Below are positions 17,518 to 27,045 of a stretch of DNA of 64,000 bases, in pieces. A program made the translations under genes and the position numbers. Origin of the DNA: Corynebacterium pollutisoli (GTDB lineage Bacteria > Actinomycetota > Actinomycetes > Mycobacteriales > Mycobacteriaceae); contig NZ_FXAR01000007.1 of assembly GCF_900177745.1 (NCBI RefSeq), forward strand, positions 62,001-126,000, written 5' to 3'. The stretch's first letter is position 1. Each line of letters opens with the position of its first letter. The notes beneath the pieces were generated by a model. That model was not told the DNA's origin. It ran no database searches and was given only the letters and a program-made list of their open reading frames with translations.

Positions 17518-18975
17518 TTACCTGGATGGGGTGACCTGCGGCTGGCCGGGGAGCTCGACGATGACGAGCGCTCCCCCACCCGCTGCCTCCGCGATCCGGA
17601 TGGTCCCTCCGTGACGTGTCACCGTCTGCTTGGCGATGGCCAGGCCCAGACCCGAGCCCGGCTGCGAGCGCGACTCCGCCGCCCGGTAGAAGCGTTCGAA
17701 GACCCGCTCCCGCTCCTCCTCCGGGATACCTGGGCCGGAATCGGCGACGGTGAGCTGGATGCGGTCGTCGGCAAGCGGGGTCATCCGGACCTGCACAGTG
17801 GCCTCCGGCGGCGACCACTTGGCCGCGTTGTCGAGGAGATTGAGGGTGGCCCGGCCGAGCGAGAACTGGTCACCCGTGAGAGTCCAGGGCGCGAGGTCGG
17901 CGTCGAAGTCGAGGTCCGGACGGCGGCGGCGCACCCGCTCGAGGGAGGAGACGATCACCTCGTCGAGGTCGACGGACTCCATGGTGGTCTCCGCCGCGTC
18001 CTCGCGCGCGAGGTCGACGAGGTCGCCGATGAGCGTCGACAGTTCGGTCATCTGGGCCATGACGTCACGCTCCAGGTCCTGCCGGTCCGCCGCGGAGATG
18101 CGGTCCGCCGCGCCCGGCTGGTTGAGCATCATGAGCAGCTCGATGTTGGTGCGCATCGACGTCAGCGGGGTCTTGAGCTCGTGACCGGCGTCGGCCACCA
18201 GTTGCGACTGGCGCGTACGCGACTCCTGCAGCGCCCCCAGCATGGCGTTGAAGGAGCTGGTCAGCTGCGCGATCTCGTCGTTGCCCTGCACGGCGATGGG
18301 GCGCAGGTCATCGGTGTCGGCGACGTAATCGACGGCCTTCTGCAGACGCTTGAGCGGCGTCAGGCCGGCGGTGGCGACCACGAGGCCGGCGGCGATGGCC
18401 AGCACCGTGCCCAGGGCGGTGATGACGAGCAGCAGGGTGCCCAGGGTGGTGATGAGCTGGTGGGTGTCGTGCATGTCGCGGGCGAGGACGATCGTCGCGC
18501 CCAGCGAATCCGTCTTCGACATGATGCGCTCGCCGCCGACGGTGCGGAACACCGCCTCCGTCGTGTCCCCCGCACCCCGCAGGTCACCACCCACCGGGAT
18601 GGCGTCGCCCCGGGAGAACGACCACCCGGGCGGGGACACCGCGACGCGGGTCTCCGGGTTATAGGACTTGAAGAGCTGGATCTTCGCGTCGAGGTTGATG
18701 AGGTAGAACGGGTCGAGCGTCTTCTCCAGCAGCACCTCCGACAGCTGTTCGAGATCGCGGTCCACCCCGGAGGTGAGGACGGCGGAGACCGTCAGGTAGG
18801 TGAGGAAGGTCATCAACCCCACCGCCAACGACACCACCGCGAAGGTGAGCAGCGACAGGCGCCAGCGCAGCGTGGTGCGCCCGCTCCAGATGTCGCCGCT
18901 GTTGTCACCGACGGAGACAGGTGGGGCCTCCCGGCCGTCCGTGTCCGGCCGGGAGGCCCGCCGCCGCAGGATCAC
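17518..18975 (-). CDS. mprB: Two-component sensor histidine kinase, MprB-like
   Basis: Envelope-stress sensor. 485 residues: two membrane helices (about 38-65 and 170-195) flank an extracytoplasmic sensor domain. HAMP follows ([13 protein letters not shown]), then the phosphoacceptor His in [12 protein letters not shown], the N box [10 protein letters not shown], and the G boxes VADSGPGIP and [10 protein letters not shown]. The GTG start overlaps the mprA stop as GTGA, so the pair is translationally coupled. The corynebacterial orthologue is the CgtSR2 kinase; ligand unknown, but in mycobacteria it responds to cell-wall stress. Confidence 0.92.
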   Translation of the reverse strand: MILRRRASRPDTDGREAPPVSVGDNSGDIWSGRTTLRWRLSLLTFAVVSLAVGLMTFLTYLTVSAVLTSGVDRDLEQLSEVLLEKTLDPFYLINLDAKIQLFKSYNPETRVAVSPPGWSFSRGDAIPVGGDLRGAGDTTEAVFRTVGGERIMSKTDSLGATIVLARDMHDTHQLITTLGTLLLVITALGTVLAIAAGLVVATAGLTPLKRLQKAVDYVADTDDLRPIAVQGNDEIAQLTSSFNAMLGALQESRTRQSQLVADAGHELKTPLTSMRTNIELLMMLNQPGAADRISAADRQDLERDVMAQMTELSTLIGDLVDLAREDAAETTMESVDLDEVIVSSLERVRRRRPDLDFDADLAPWTLTGDQFSLGRATLNLLDNAAKWSPPEATVQVRMTPLADDRIQLTVADSGPGIPEEERERVFERFYRAAESRSQPGSGLGLAIAKQTVTRHGGTIRIAEAAGGGALVIVELPGQPQVTPSR

Positions 18976-19667
18976 GGGGCCGTCTCACGCAGGACGTAGC
19001 CGACACCGCGCACGGTGTGGATAAGCCGGGACTCCCCTTCCGCCTCGGTCTTGCGTCGGAGGTAGCCGATGTACACCTCGAGGGCGTTGCCGGACGTCGG
19101 GAAGTCGTAGCCCCAGACCTCCTCGAGGATCGTCGCGCGGGAGAGCACCCGGCGCGGGTTCCGCATGAGCAGCTGCAGGAGGGAAAACTCGGTGCGGGTG
19201 AGGCTGATGGAACGCGAGCCGCGGGCCACATCGCGGGTCTCGGTGTTGAGGCGCAGGTCCTCGAAGACGAGCTCCTGCTGCTCCTCCTGCGCCGCTGCGC
19301 TGTCCACTGCGGCCCGCCGCAGCAGGGAACGGACGCGGGCGAGGAGTTCCTCGAGGGCGAAGGGCTTGGGCAGGTAGTCGTCGGCGCCCGCGTCCAGGCC
19401 GGCGACGCGGTCGGCGACGCCGTCGCGGGCGGTGAGAATGAGGATGGGGCGGTCGAAGCCGGTGCTGCGCAGGGTGCGGCACACCTCGAGCCCGTCCATG
19501 CGGGGCATCATCACGTCCAGTATCACCAGATCGGGCCGGTCCCGTCCGATGCTCTCGACCGCCTCCACCCCGTCCTCGGCGAGACTGACGTCGTAGCCGT
19601 TGAAGATGAGGGAGCGGCGCAGAGATTCTCGTACGGCCTGTTCGTCGTCCACCACAAGGATTTTCAT
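18972..19667 (-). CDS. mprA: OmpR-family response regulator, MprA-like
   Basis: DNA-binding partner of MprB. 231 residues: receiver with acidic pair at residues 7-8 (VVDDE), phosphoacceptor Asp in [12 protein letters not shown] and conserved Lys in LPKPF, then a C-terminal winged-helix domain ([16 protein letters not shown] ... [10 protein letters not shown]). ATG at 19667 was chosen because MKILVVDDE is the normal OmpR start. It heads the mprA-mprB-pepD-moaB series. Confidence 0.93.
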   Translation of the reverse strand: MKILVVDDEQAVRESLRRSLIFNGYDVSLAEDGVEAVESIGRDRPDLVILDVMMPRMDGLEVCRTLRSTGFDRPILILTARDGVADRVAGLDAGADDYLPKPFALEELLARVRSLLRRAAVDSAAAQEEQQELVFEDLRLNTETRDVARGSRSISLTRTEFSLLQLLMRNPRRVLSRATILEEVWGYDFPTSGNALEVYIGYLRRKTEAEGESRLIHTVRGVGYVLRETAP

Positions 19668-19694
19668 GTTCCCCATTATGGACCAGGGCGGAAC

Positions 19695-19741
19695 CAAAAA
19701 CACCGGCTCCCCCTCCACCAGTGTGGAGCGGGAGCCGGTGT
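19695..19741 (-). terminator. Intrinsic terminator of the rpmE2-rpmF unit
   Basis: Perfect 12-bp stem ACACCGGCTCCC/GGGAGCCGGTGT with a nested CTCCAC/GTGGAG stem. On the minus strand it is followed by TTTTTGG. It lies 28 bases beyond the rpmF stop. Confidence 0.85.
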
Positions 19742-19768
19742 GGTCACATCACCTGCTCGGCAACGGGA

Positions 19769-19942
19769 CTAGAACTGCTCGACCTCGACCAGGCCCAGCT
19801 GTGCGGCCTTGACCAGACGACGCGGGATGCGGACGGTCTGACCGTCGACCTTGACCTCCTGGAGGGCGACGTTGTCGGCCTTCCACTGGGAGCGGCGCAT
19901 GCGGGTGTTGGCGCGGGACATCTTTCGCTTCGGAACTGCCAT
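19769..19942 (-). CDS. rpmF: 50S ribosomal protein L32
   Basis: 57-residue L32. It begins [20 protein letters not shown] and ends LGLVEVEQF. The two CxxC zinc pairs of the C+ form of L32 are absent, so this is the zinc-free type. It follows rpmE2 with 15 bases between and ends before a strong terminator. Confidence 0.93.
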   Translation of the reverse strand: MAVPKRKMSRANTRMRRSQWKADNVALQEVKVDGQTVRIPRRLVKAAQLGLVEVEQF

Positions 19943-19957
19943 TGTTCTTCTACCTCC

Positions 19958-20224
19958 TTAGGCCTTCTTCTTGCGGCGGGCCATGCCACCGAAACGCTTC
20001 TCGAACTTCTCGACGCGGCCAGCGGTGTCCATGACACGCTGTGCACCGGTCCAGAACGGGTGGGACTCGCTGGTGACGTCGACGACGATCAGCGGGTACT
20101 CGTTACCGTCTTCCCACTCGACAGTGCGGTCGGACTTGACGGTGGAACGGGTCAGGAACTTGAAGCCGGTGCCGGCGTCCTGGAAGACCACCGGGTGGTA
20201 GTCGGGGTGGATATCATTCTTCAT
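19958..20224 (-). CDS. rpmE2: 50S ribosomal protein L31 type B
   Basis: 88-residue L31. It starts [16 protein letters not shown] and contains [23 protein letters not shown]. It has no cysteines, which marks the zinc-independent type B. It leads a two-gene unit with rpmF. This form often replaces zinc-binding L31 when zinc is scarce; no Zur-like palindrome is evident upstream. Confidence 0.95.
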   Translation of the reverse strand: MKNDIHPDYHPVVFQDAGTGFKFLTRSTVKSDRTVEWEDGNEYPLIVVDVTSESHPFWTGAQRVMDTAGRVEKFEKRFGGMARRKKKA

Positions 20225-20365
20225 GAAGTCTCGATTCCCTCAGGATTGAACATCAGGTCGGTTCCAGGGCATGGCTCGCAGAGGCCCGGATCGTGCCTGA
20301 GTTGGGTTGGAGATTGACAACTCGGACCATCCTACTCCCCGGGTGCCGGATTCTGAAATTCCGTG

Positions 20366-21226
20366 CTATGGGGCGCCATGAGGCGCGCGCTGCCGCTGCC
20401 ACAGCCCGAGGATCACCGCGGCCACCAGGGCCTGCGCCACCCCGATGGCCGCCCAGGCCACCTGCCCGAGCTCGATGGGGTGCACCGCGGAGCCGACGGC
20501 CAGACAGATGTGCATCCCACCGTGGGTGCCCACCGCCCACCACACGGAACCCCGCCACAGCACCGCCGCACCGCCGAGCATCGCCATGCCGAAGGGCATG
20601 ATCAGGTACCAGACGTGCTCGCTCAGGCTCTGCTGCCCGCCGGAGGACACGAGGTGGATGAGGGTGAACGCCACGGTCGTCCACGCCAGCGTCAGCCAGG
20701 GGCGGTGGCGGGTTACGTGGAAGAACCAGCCGCGGTAGATGAGCTCCTCGGGCAGGCCCTGCAGGAGGACGGCACGCACGAAGAGCAGCACGAGGAGCAG
20801 TCCGAGTGGTGCCTGTTCGACGTCCCGCCAGTCGAGGGTCGGCACCTCCGCCGGCCCGGTCTGCAACGCGGCGAGCAGAATCCACGCGGCACCGACCGCC
20901 ACCCCGACGAGCCCCAGGCCGCCGAGGAAGCCGGGCAGCAGGGTCTGCCAGCGGGTCAGGCCGCTCACGCTTATCGACGCCCCCTCCACCCACCGCATCC
21001 ACGCCCAGGCACCCATCACGACGAGGAGAGGGGTGAGCAGGAAGATGACCGAGGCGGCCGCCATCTGTGCCTCCTCCCCCGACCAGCGTTCCTGCGCCCA
21101 CTCATGCAGCGGCACGCGGGCGAGGTTGGCGGCGAACATCAGCACGGTGCCGACGACGATGCGGATGAGCACTCCCCACCAGGTGACGGGAAGCAGCGGG
21201 GCGTTGTGTTCACGGTTGTTGTCCAT
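20366..21226 (-). CDS. CPBP-family intramembrane metalloprotease
   Basis: Predicted membrane-embedded protease of the CAAX/bacteriocin-processing (Abi) family. 286 residues with about eight hydrophobic segments. Motif 1 is LPEELIYRGWFF (Glu-Glu and Arg). Later His residues are in FTLIHLVSS and in VGTHGGMHI. The ATG at 21226 avoids a poorly conserved extension. The coding DNA contains one of the repeated CTTATCGACG words (20970-20979). It diverges from the broken two-component locus (110 bases). Physiological substrate unknown. Confidence 0.82.
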   Translation of the reverse strand: MDNNREHNAPLLPVTWWGVLIRIVVGTVLMFAANLARVPLHEWAQERWSGEEAQMAAASVIFLLTPLLVVMGAWAWMRWVEGASISVSGLTRWQTLLPGFLGGLGLVGVAVGAAWILLAALQTGPAEVPTLDWRDVEQAPLGLLLVLLFVRAVLLQGLPEELIYRGWFFHVTRHRPWLTLAWTTVAFTLIHLVSSGGQQSLSEHVWYLIMPFGMAMLGGAAVLWRGSVWWAVGTHGGMHICLAVGSAVHPIELGQVAWAAIGVAQALVAAVILGLWQRQRAPHGAP

Positions 21227-21336
21227 GTCTGCAGAAGTTATGGGCCCGCGCGGGCCGTCAGACCCCCCGTGGTCACGGTTTCTGTCGCCCGAAATCATGA
21301 CCCGGGTCATGGGTGGCGGGCGGAAGCGTGAGGGGC

Positions 21337-22897
21337 ATGGATCGACGGCTTCTCACCTTCTTCTTCGGCGTCGCGCTGTTTCTCTTCCTCAGCGCCGTCC
21401 TCGCGGAGCACCGCACGCCGACCCAGATGCTCACCGGGGCGGTCACGGCCCTTCTTCTCGTCGTGGCCCGGGCGGCGTGGAGCACCTATCCGCGGGCGGG
21501 GACGACCCTGCTGTTCGCCGTCGTGGCCTTCGCCTTCTTCCTCGTGGCGAACTCGCCGGTGAGCATCGGCATGCAGTGGGTGGCGTTCATCGTGCTGCTG
21601 CTGGGGCTCGGGACGACCGTGGGGTGGGTCTACGGCGGCCTCATCGTGGCCTTCACCGCCGGGATCCACCTGACCGCCGGCAGCCCGCTCAACCAGGTGC
21701 TCACGGAGACGGTCGCCGCGGCCCTGCTGGCCGCGGCGGGATTGTCGGTGGCGGGCATCATCCGCGACCGGCAGCGCGCCCACGACGAGCTCGAGGAGAC
21801 CAACCCCCGCCTGCGGGCGAGCCTGCGCGACTCCCGGGAGCTGGCCCTGTCCCAGGAGCGCGAGCGCATCGCCGCCTCGCTGCACGACGGCCTGGGTCAC
21901 CGCCTCACCACCATCGGCCTGAGCCTGGACTACTCGGCCCGCATGATCGACCGCGATCCGGCGAAGGCCCGCGCCGAGGTGCTGCGGGCCCGGGAGGCCA
22001 CCACCGATTCCCTCAACGTCATGCGCTCCACCGTGCGGGCGATGCGCCCGATCACGCTTGTCGGCGACGACCTCGCCGCCACCCTCCACCAGTTCGCCGC
22101 CTCCTTCGACACGACCGGCCTCGCCGTCGAGATCGACGCGGACCTCCCCCCACGAGCCGCCGGAGGACCACGCCCAGCTCATGCTGCGGTTCGTCCAGGA
22201 GGCCCTGACCAACGTCGTCCGCCATGCCGACGCCGACCGCGTCACCGTCACGGTGCGCCGGGACCGGGTCGATGTCGCCGACAACGGCCGCGGCCTCAGC
22301 CTGCTCTTCGAGACGATCGACGGCATCGACATCGTCGCCACCACCACCGACGGCTCCCGCGCCCTCGACCTGGCCCGGGAGCACGCGGTCGACGTGGTCA
22401 TCACCGACGCCGCCATGCCCGGCACCGACGGGCTCGCCGTGGTCCGCGCCTGCGCCCCGCACCTCCCCACCCTCGTGCTCACCACTTTCGACGACGCGCG
22501 GCTGGTCGCCGACATCGTGGCCGCCGGCGCCTCCGGGTACCTGCTCAAGGACGTCTCCCCCGACGCCCTGGCCGACGCGATCCGGGCCGCCGCGGAGGGC
22601 GGTATGATCCTTGATCCACGGGTGGCGCGCTACGCGTGGGCGTCGACAAGCGGTGCCGAGGGTGAGCTGGCGGTGCTCACGCGGACGGAGCGGGTCGTCG
22701 CGAAGCTGGTGGCGCAGGGACTCAACAATCAGGAGATCGCCGCGGAACTCGTCCTCGCGGAGGGGACGGTGAAGAACCACGTGTCGGCCCTGCTGCGCAA
22801 GCTGCAGGCACGCGACCGGACCATGCTGGCGCTGCGGCTGGCGAAGGCCTTCGGCGGTGTGAACTCGGGATTAGGTTTTCGCGGCCCCGGACTGTAG
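21337..22897 (+). pseudogene. Collapsed two-component system: NarL-type kinase joined to a truncated response regulator
   Basis: The first part encodes a kinase: about five membrane helices, then HisKA_3 with phosphoacceptor His in SLHDGLGHRL. At a run of six C (22146-22151) the frame shifts by one base. In the new frame the ATPase N box follows (FVQEALTNVVRHADADR ... DNGRG). Directly after DNGRG comes a receiver that lacks its first strand and acidic pair (LSLLFETIDGIDIV). It keeps the Asp in VITDAAMPGTDG, Lys in YLLKDV, and a complete LuxR helix-turn-helix (NQEIAAELVLAEGTVKNHV). So both the kinase G boxes and the regulator N-terminus are missing, which an internal deletion explains, in addition to the frameshift. 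Confidence 0.8.
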
Positions 22898-23057
22898 AGT
22901 TGTCCCTTGCTGTTGTCGAAGTAAACGTCTACGCCCCGTCAGCCGGCTCAAGACTGCGCCCCGACCCGTACTCAGTCACGAGGGTACGTGGAACACCATC
23001 GGTGCGGCGCGGTCCTTGCATGCTTTTCGACGTGGGCGGCTAGGAGAAAGAAAACCC

Positions 23058-23294
23058 ATGTCGGCTATTTGCCAGGTCACGGGACGTAAGCCGCAGTTCG
23101 GCAAGACCGTCTCGCACTCGCACCGACGTCACTCGCGCCGTTGGAACCCCAACGTGCAGCGTCGTCGGTTCTTCCTGCCCTCCGAGGGCCGTACCATCAC
23201 CCTGAACGTTTCCACCAAGGGTCTCAAGGTCATCGACCGCGACGGCATCGAGTCCGTCGTCGCCAAGATCCGTGCACGTGGGGAGAAGATCTAA
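23058..23294 (+). CDS. rpmB: 50S ribosomal protein L28
   Basis: 78 residues beginning [24 protein letters not shown]. Only one Cys remains of the CxxC pair of zinc-binding L28, so this is the C- form, like mycobacterial RpmB2. TAGGAGAAAG lies just upstream of the ATG. First gene of rpmB-rpmG-rpsN-rpsR, with a 160-base leader that contains a weak hairpin (near 22968-22998) of unknown meaning. Confidence 0.95.
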   Translation: MSAICQVTGRKPQFGKTVSHSHRRHSRRWNPNVQRRRFFLPSEGRTITLNVSTKGLKVIDRDGIESVVAKIRARGEKI

Positions 23295-23297
23295 CCA

Positions 23298-23462
23298 ATG
23301 GCACGTAATGACATTCGTCCGATCATCAAGCTGAAGTCCACGGCTGGCACCGGTTACACCTACGTCACCCGTAAGAACAAGCGAAACAACCCCGATCGCA
23401 TCTCGCTGATGAAGTTCGATCCGATCGCCCGCAAGCACGTCGAATTCCGCGAGGAGCGATAA
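23298..23462 (+). CDS. rpmG: 50S ribosomal protein L33
   Basis: 54 residues, [20 protein letters not shown] at the start and KHVEFREER at the end. No cysteine, so it is the zinc-free L33. It follows rpmB after three bases and precedes rpsN after three. Confidence 0.95.
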   Translation: MARNDIRPIIKLKSTAGTGYTYVTRKNKRNNPDRISLMKFDPIARKHVEFREER

Positions 23463-23465
23463 TCT

Positions 23466-23771
23466 ATGGCCAAGAAGTCCAAGATCGCCAAGAACGAGCA
23501 GCGCAAGGAAATCGTCGCCCGCTACGCGGAGCGTCGCGCTGAGCTCAAGGCCATCATCAACAACCCGAACACCTCTGACGAGGACCGCCTCGACGCACAG
23601 TTCGAGCTGAACCGTCAGCCGCGTGACGCCTCCCCGGTGCGCGTCCGCAACCGCGACTCCCACGATGGTCGCCCCCGCGGTTTCCTCCGCAAGTTCGGTC
23701 TGTCCCGTGTCCGCATGCGCGAGATGGCTCACCGCGGTGAGCTGCCGGGCGTCCGTAAGTCCAGCTGGTAA
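23466..23771 (+). CDS. rpsN: 30S ribosomal protein S14 (zinc-independent)
   Basis: 101 residues. [17 protein letters not shown] at the N-terminus and [18 protein letters not shown] near the C-terminus. It is the long C- form without a zinc ribbon. Third gene of the C- ribosomal protein cluster. Confidence 0.95.
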   Translation: MAKKSKIAKNEQRKEIVARYAERRAELKAIINNPNTSDEDRLDAQFELNRQPRDASPVRVRNRDSHDGRPRGFLRKFGLSRVRMREMAHRGELPGVRKSSW

Positions 23772-23783
23772 GGAGTGGCCAAC

Positions 23784-24032
23784 ATGAAGCGCACCAACCC
23801 CCGTAAGCAGCGGATGGAGCAGTCCCGCCGCCCCAAGAAGAACCCGCTCAAGGCCGAAGGCATTGAGAAGGTGGACTACAAGGACGTCAAGACCCTTCGT
23901 CTGTTCATCTCTGACCGCCACAAGATCCGTTCCCGCCGCGTCACCGGCCTGACCCCGCAGCAGCAGCGTCAGGTCGCCACCGCCGTGAAGAACGCACGCG
24001 AGATGGCTCTCCTGCCGTTCACCAGCCGCTAA
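23784..24032 (+). CDS. rpsR: 30S ribosomal protein S18 (zinc-independent)
   Basis: 82 residues ending [15 protein letters not shown], typical of S18, with [23 protein letters not shown]. The Cys residues of the zinc form are absent. The ATG at 23784 has AAGGAG eight bases upstream; an in-frame GTG at 23775 overlaps that site and is unlikely. Last gene before a strong terminator. Confidence 0.95.
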   Translation: MKRTNPRKQRMEQSRRPKKNPLKAEGIEKVDYKDVKTLRLFISDRHKIRSRRVTGLTPQQQRQVATAVKNAREMALLPFTSR

Positions 24033-24096
24033 GTCGGTTGACAGGACGCAACAGCGCACTTTTGCCGCTGGCTGTGTGACACGGTAGAAGTACTCC

Positions 24097-24140
24097 GCAC
24101 CGCCCGCCCCGAGATCACTCGGTGGCGGGCGGTGCTTTTT
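24097..24140 (+). terminator. Intrinsic terminator of the rpmB-rpsR operon
   Basis: 12-bp GC stem GCACCGCCCGCC/GGCGGGCGGTGC extended by CCGAG/CTCGG with a 4-base loop, followed by TTTTT. Confidence 0.92.
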
Positions 24141-24175
24141 CCTCGGCGCCCCACCCGGCTGGTATTTTTGCCACC

Positions 24176-25060
24176 ATGCACCCCTCGCTGCCGGACCTGA
24201 CCACCGAAGCCCGCCGCGCCTCCTCCCCCGCCATGGCGCGCGGCATCCTGGCGGAGGCGCAGGAGCTCATGCGCAACGCCCTCGACCACGGTGAGTCCGA
24301 AACCGCGCTGGCGTTCTGGTTCTCCCGCACCCTGCAGGAGTGGGCGGAGAGCCCCGCGGTTGAGGAGATCACCGGTGGGGCCCGCCTGCGGTTCACCGGT
24401 GCCGTCGCCCGTTTCGACGCCATCCCGACGGACAGCGTCACCTGGTTCCTCGTCGGCGACGCCCCGGGAGCGAACGAGCAGCTCCGCGAGCTCTTCGGCG
24501 GCGCCGACCTTCACGTCGGTGACCTGCCGGCCCCGGCCCCGCGGGAGGACTGGGACGCCGCAGCCGCGCGCGCCGCGGAGCAGGGCGACGTCGACAAGCT
24601 CGCCTACTGGGTCGACGCCGGCTACCTGGACGACCCGGCGGTGGCCGACGCCCTCCTCGTCCCCTCGCTGGCTCACATGCCGCCGGCCCTGCGCCTGGCG
24701 GAGGGCCTGCCCGACTACGACACTCCCGTCGACGTCCGCGGCACGCTCATGGAGCCGGTCGTGGCCGTCGCCCGCTGGGCGGGGCTGCTGGTCGACGCCT
24801 CTTCTGGGGACGCCCCGCACCGGCTGGACAGGGCGCGGGACCACGGGGTCCTCACGGAGGACGAGGCGGAGGCGCTCACCCAGGCGTGGGCCACGGGCCT
24901 GAGCATGGAGCTGCGCAGCTGGCGGCACGGCACGTGGGGCGAGGAGGAGACGATGCGTTCCCTGCCCTCCCTCGACCGCAGCGCGTACGGGGCGGCGGCC
25001 CGTCTCGTCAGCGTCGCCCTGCGTTCCATCGCGGGACGCCACGGACTGTCCGTCGGCTGA
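24176..25060 (+). CDS. Putative nucleotidyltransferase-like protein (DUF294 type)
   Basis: 294 residues, no membrane segment. The N-terminal helical part precedes RLRFTGAVARFDAIPTDSVTWFLVGD, which resembles a degenerate nucleotidyltransferase core. The C-terminal part (LMEPVVAVARWAGL ... RLDRARDHGVLTEDEAEAL) resembles the DUF294 substrate-binding domain that assists signalling nucleotidyltransferases. Full catalytic residues are not evident. It lies directly upstream of amtR, as a similar gene does in C. glutamicum, so a nitrogen link is possible but inferred. A TATTTT hexamer seven bases before the ATG suggests a leaderless mRNA. Confidence 0.6.
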   Translation: MHPSLPDLTTEARRASSPAMARGILAEAQELMRNALDHGESETALAFWFSRTLQEWAESPAVEEITGGARLRFTGAVARFDAIPTDSVTWFLVGDAPGANEQLRELFGGADLHVGDLPAPAPREDWDAAAARAAEQGDVDKLAYWVDAGYLDDPAVADALLVPSLAHMPPALRLAEGLPDYDTPVDVRGTLMEPVVAVARWAGLLVDASSGDAPHRLDRARDHGVLTEDEAEALTQAWATGLSMELRSWRHGTWGEEETMRSLPSLDRSAYGAAARLVSVALRSIAGRHGLSVG

Positions 25061-25108
25061 CGCTGGTATCTTTAGACGAACAGAAACCCGCAGGAAGGAG
25101 CGATCCGC

Positions 25109-25768
25109 ATGGCACGTGCAGTGGGACGACCCCGCAAGAACAGTCCGCGGCGTCGTGGTGCGACAGCGCGCGAGGAGATTCTCGACGCCTCCGCGGAGCT
25201 GTTCACCACCCAGGGTTTCGCCTCGACCTCGACGCACCAGATCGCCGATGCGGTGGGCATCCGCCAGGCCTCGCTGTACTACCACTTCCCGTCGAAGACC
25301 GAGATCTTCCTGACGCTGCTGAAGTCCACCATCGAGCCCTCCATGGAGCTGGCGGCCGCGCTCGGCGAGTCCGACGCCTCCCCTGCCCTGCGCCTGTGGG
25401 CGCTCGTCGCCGCGGAGGCCCGCCTGCTGCTGTCCACCCGCTGGAACATCGGCCGCCTCTACCAGCTGCCCGTGGCCGCGTCGGAGGAGTTCTCCGAGTA
25501 CCACACCCAGCGCACCGAGCTGCGGGATCTCTTCCACTCCCTGTCGGCCGCGCTCGTCGGCGAGGATGACCCGCGCGTCGATCTGCCGTTCCACATCGCC
25601 CTGTCAGTCATCGAGATGCGGGAGAACGACGGCACGATCCCCGCGGAGCTCTCCGACACCGAGCTGCCGCACATTGCCGTCATGCTTGCCGACGCCGCCC
25701 TCGACGTCCTCCACGCCGAACTGCCCGCCGACCGTGTCGACCGGACCCTGGCCCTCATCGATGTGTAG
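25109..25768 (+). CDS. amtR: TetR-family master regulator of nitrogen control AmtR
   Basis: 219 residues. The N-terminal helix-turn-helix (STHQIADAVGIRQASLYYHFPSKTEIF, key A-x-x-VGI and YYHF positions) and the following LLLSTRWNIGRLYQLP closely resemble C. glutamicum AmtR, which represses ammonium uptake and assimilation genes and is released by adenylylated GlnK. The basic N-terminal extension (GRPRKNSPRRRGA) is also shared. GGAAGGAG lies eight bases before the ATG. The RDD gene begins at the base right after the stop. Confidence 0.93.
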   Translation: MARAVGRPRKNSPRRRGATAREEILDASAELFTTQGFASTSTHQIADAVGIRQASLYYHFPSKTEIFLTLLKSTIEPSMELAAALGESDASPALRLWALVAAEARLLLSTRWNIGRLYQLPVAASEEFSEYHTQRTELRDLFHSLSAALVGEDDPRVDLPFHIALSVIEMRENDGTIPAELSDTELPHIAVMLADAALDVLHAELPADRVDRTLALIDV

Positions 25769-26185
25769 ATGAACAGCTGCCTGGCCCGCCGTCTCATCGC
25801 CTTCCTCATCGACGTCGGGATCGCCTACCTCCTCTACTTCGCCCTCGGCGCGCCCGCGCCCGTCGGCGCGGACCCCGCCCCTGCCCTGCTGCTGCTCACC
25901 TGGGTGATCCGGGTGGTACCGGAGAAGATCCTCGCCCGCAGTCCGGGCAAGATGCTGCTGCGTCTCGACGCCGTGGGCCCCTGGTGGGCGCCCCTCGTGC
26001 GGCACCTGTGGCTCATCATCCCGGTCCCGCTGGCCTACCTGATGCCGGTCATCCCCTGGTACTCGCTGCTGGCCACCGTCATCGGCATCAGTGCGCTGCT
26101 CAATCCGGCGAACCGCTCGCTGGCGGACCGCCTCGCGCAGACGTCCGTCATTCAGCGCGGCGCAGGATGCGCTCTGCCTGGCTGA
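25769..26185 (+). CDS. RDD-family small membrane protein
   Basis: 138 residues with three or four hydrophobic segments. RRLIAFLIDVGIAYLL carries the Arg-Asp positions of the RDD family, and SPGKMLLRL the second conserved motif. Its ATG directly follows the amtR stop, so it is translated from the same mRNA. Its last 38 bases overlap the convergent CitE-like gene. Function unknown. Confidence 0.75.
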   Translation: MNSCLARRLIAFLIDVGIAYLLYFALGAPAPVGADPAPALLLLTWVIRVVPEKILARSPGKMLLRLDAVGPWWAPLVRHLWLIIPVPLAYLMPVIPWYSLLATVIGISALLNPANRSLADRLAQTSVIQRGAGCALPG

Positions 26186-26963
26186 CCAGCGGGGCGTCGA
26201 TCATCATGCCGTCGACCTGGAACGCCCCGGTGTGCTCCGCGGCCCCGGCCACGACGGCCCGGGCCCAGCTGATCTGCCCGGCCTCCGGGCGATAGGCGCG
26301 GCGGACGGCCTCCACCTGCGCCGGGTGGATGCACGCGGTGCCGAGGAAGCCGGAGCGGGCGGCGTCGAGGGCCTCGGCGAACTGCCCGTCGCTGTCGCGG
26401 AAGTCGGCGTGGATGGCGTCGATCGCGTACTTCCCGGCCGCGGCGGCGTGGATGAGCACCTGGGCGCGGGCGTGGCGGATGACGTCCCGGTACCGCCCCG
26501 CGCCCGCCTCGTCCGCCTGCCACCGGGAATGGGTACCGCCCAGCAGGGTGATGAGGTCCTCCGCACCCCAGAACAGCCCCACCACCTCGGCGCGGGACAC
26601 GATGCCGACGATGTTCGCCAGTGCCTGCGGGGTCTCGATCATCGCGATGACGTCCAGCCCCTCGAGCCCGGCGGGCAGCTCCGCGCCGACCTTGGGCACC
26701 ATGATGGTCCCGACGCCCAGCTCCCGGGCCAGGGCGACGTCGTCACGGAAGTACGGCGAGGCGGGGCCGACGGTGCGTAGAATCGTCCGTTCCGGGTCAA
26801 GCTCGGCCCCGCGCAGCGCATCGCGCAGGGCGGCGTGGTCGCCGGAACCGGCCCCGTCCTCCAGGTCGACGATGACCGTGTCCGCCCGGGCGTGGGCCTT
26901 GGGGATGAGGTCGGCGCGGTGGGCGGGGGCGAAGAGGAGGGCGGGGCCGAAAGCTGCGGTCAT
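26148..26963 (-). CDS. HpcH/HpaI aldolase / citrate lyase beta-subunit-like (CitE-like)
   Basis: 271 residues. FGPALLFAPAHRADLIPKA at the start, DTVIVDLEDGAG (acidic Mg-binding motif), GTIMVPKVGA, IAMIETPQAL (second Glu) and GTACIHPAQVEAVRRAY are all family features. CitE-like proteins cleave or form acyl-CoA esters such as (3S)-malyl- or citramalyl-CoA; no alpha or gamma lyase genes are present, so it is not a classical citrate lyase. A CATAAT hexamer seven bases before the ATG suggests a leaderless transcript. Confidence 0.8.
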   Translation of the reverse strand: MTAAFGPALLFAPAHRADLIPKAHARADTVIVDLEDGAGSGDHAALRDALRGAELDPERTILRTVGPASPYFRDDVALARELGVGTIMVPKVGAELPAGLEGLDVIAMIETPQALANIVGIVSRAEVVGLFWGAEDLITLLGGTHSRWQADEAGAGRYRDVIRHARAQVLIHAAAAGKYAIDAIHADFRDSDGQFAEALDAARSGFLGTACIHPAQVEAVRRAYRPEAGQISWARAVVAGAAEHTGAFQVDGMMIDAPLVSQAERILRRAE

Positions 26964-27045
26964 GGCCTCAATTATGGACCACCCTCCCACGCCCGGCCGC
27001 TGCGGCCCCTTCTGACCGGGCTGCCCGGTGGGTAGCATCAGACCC

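Noticed and set aside
22146-22151. Programmed frameshift at the C6 run of the kinase
   Set aside because: The downstream text is itself truncated and fused, so a regulated shift would still not yield a working kinase.
22897-23058. Riboswitch or Zur box in the rpmB leader
   Set aside because: Only a weak hairpin around 22968-22998 is seen; no known riboswitch core or AT-rich palindrome could be matched.
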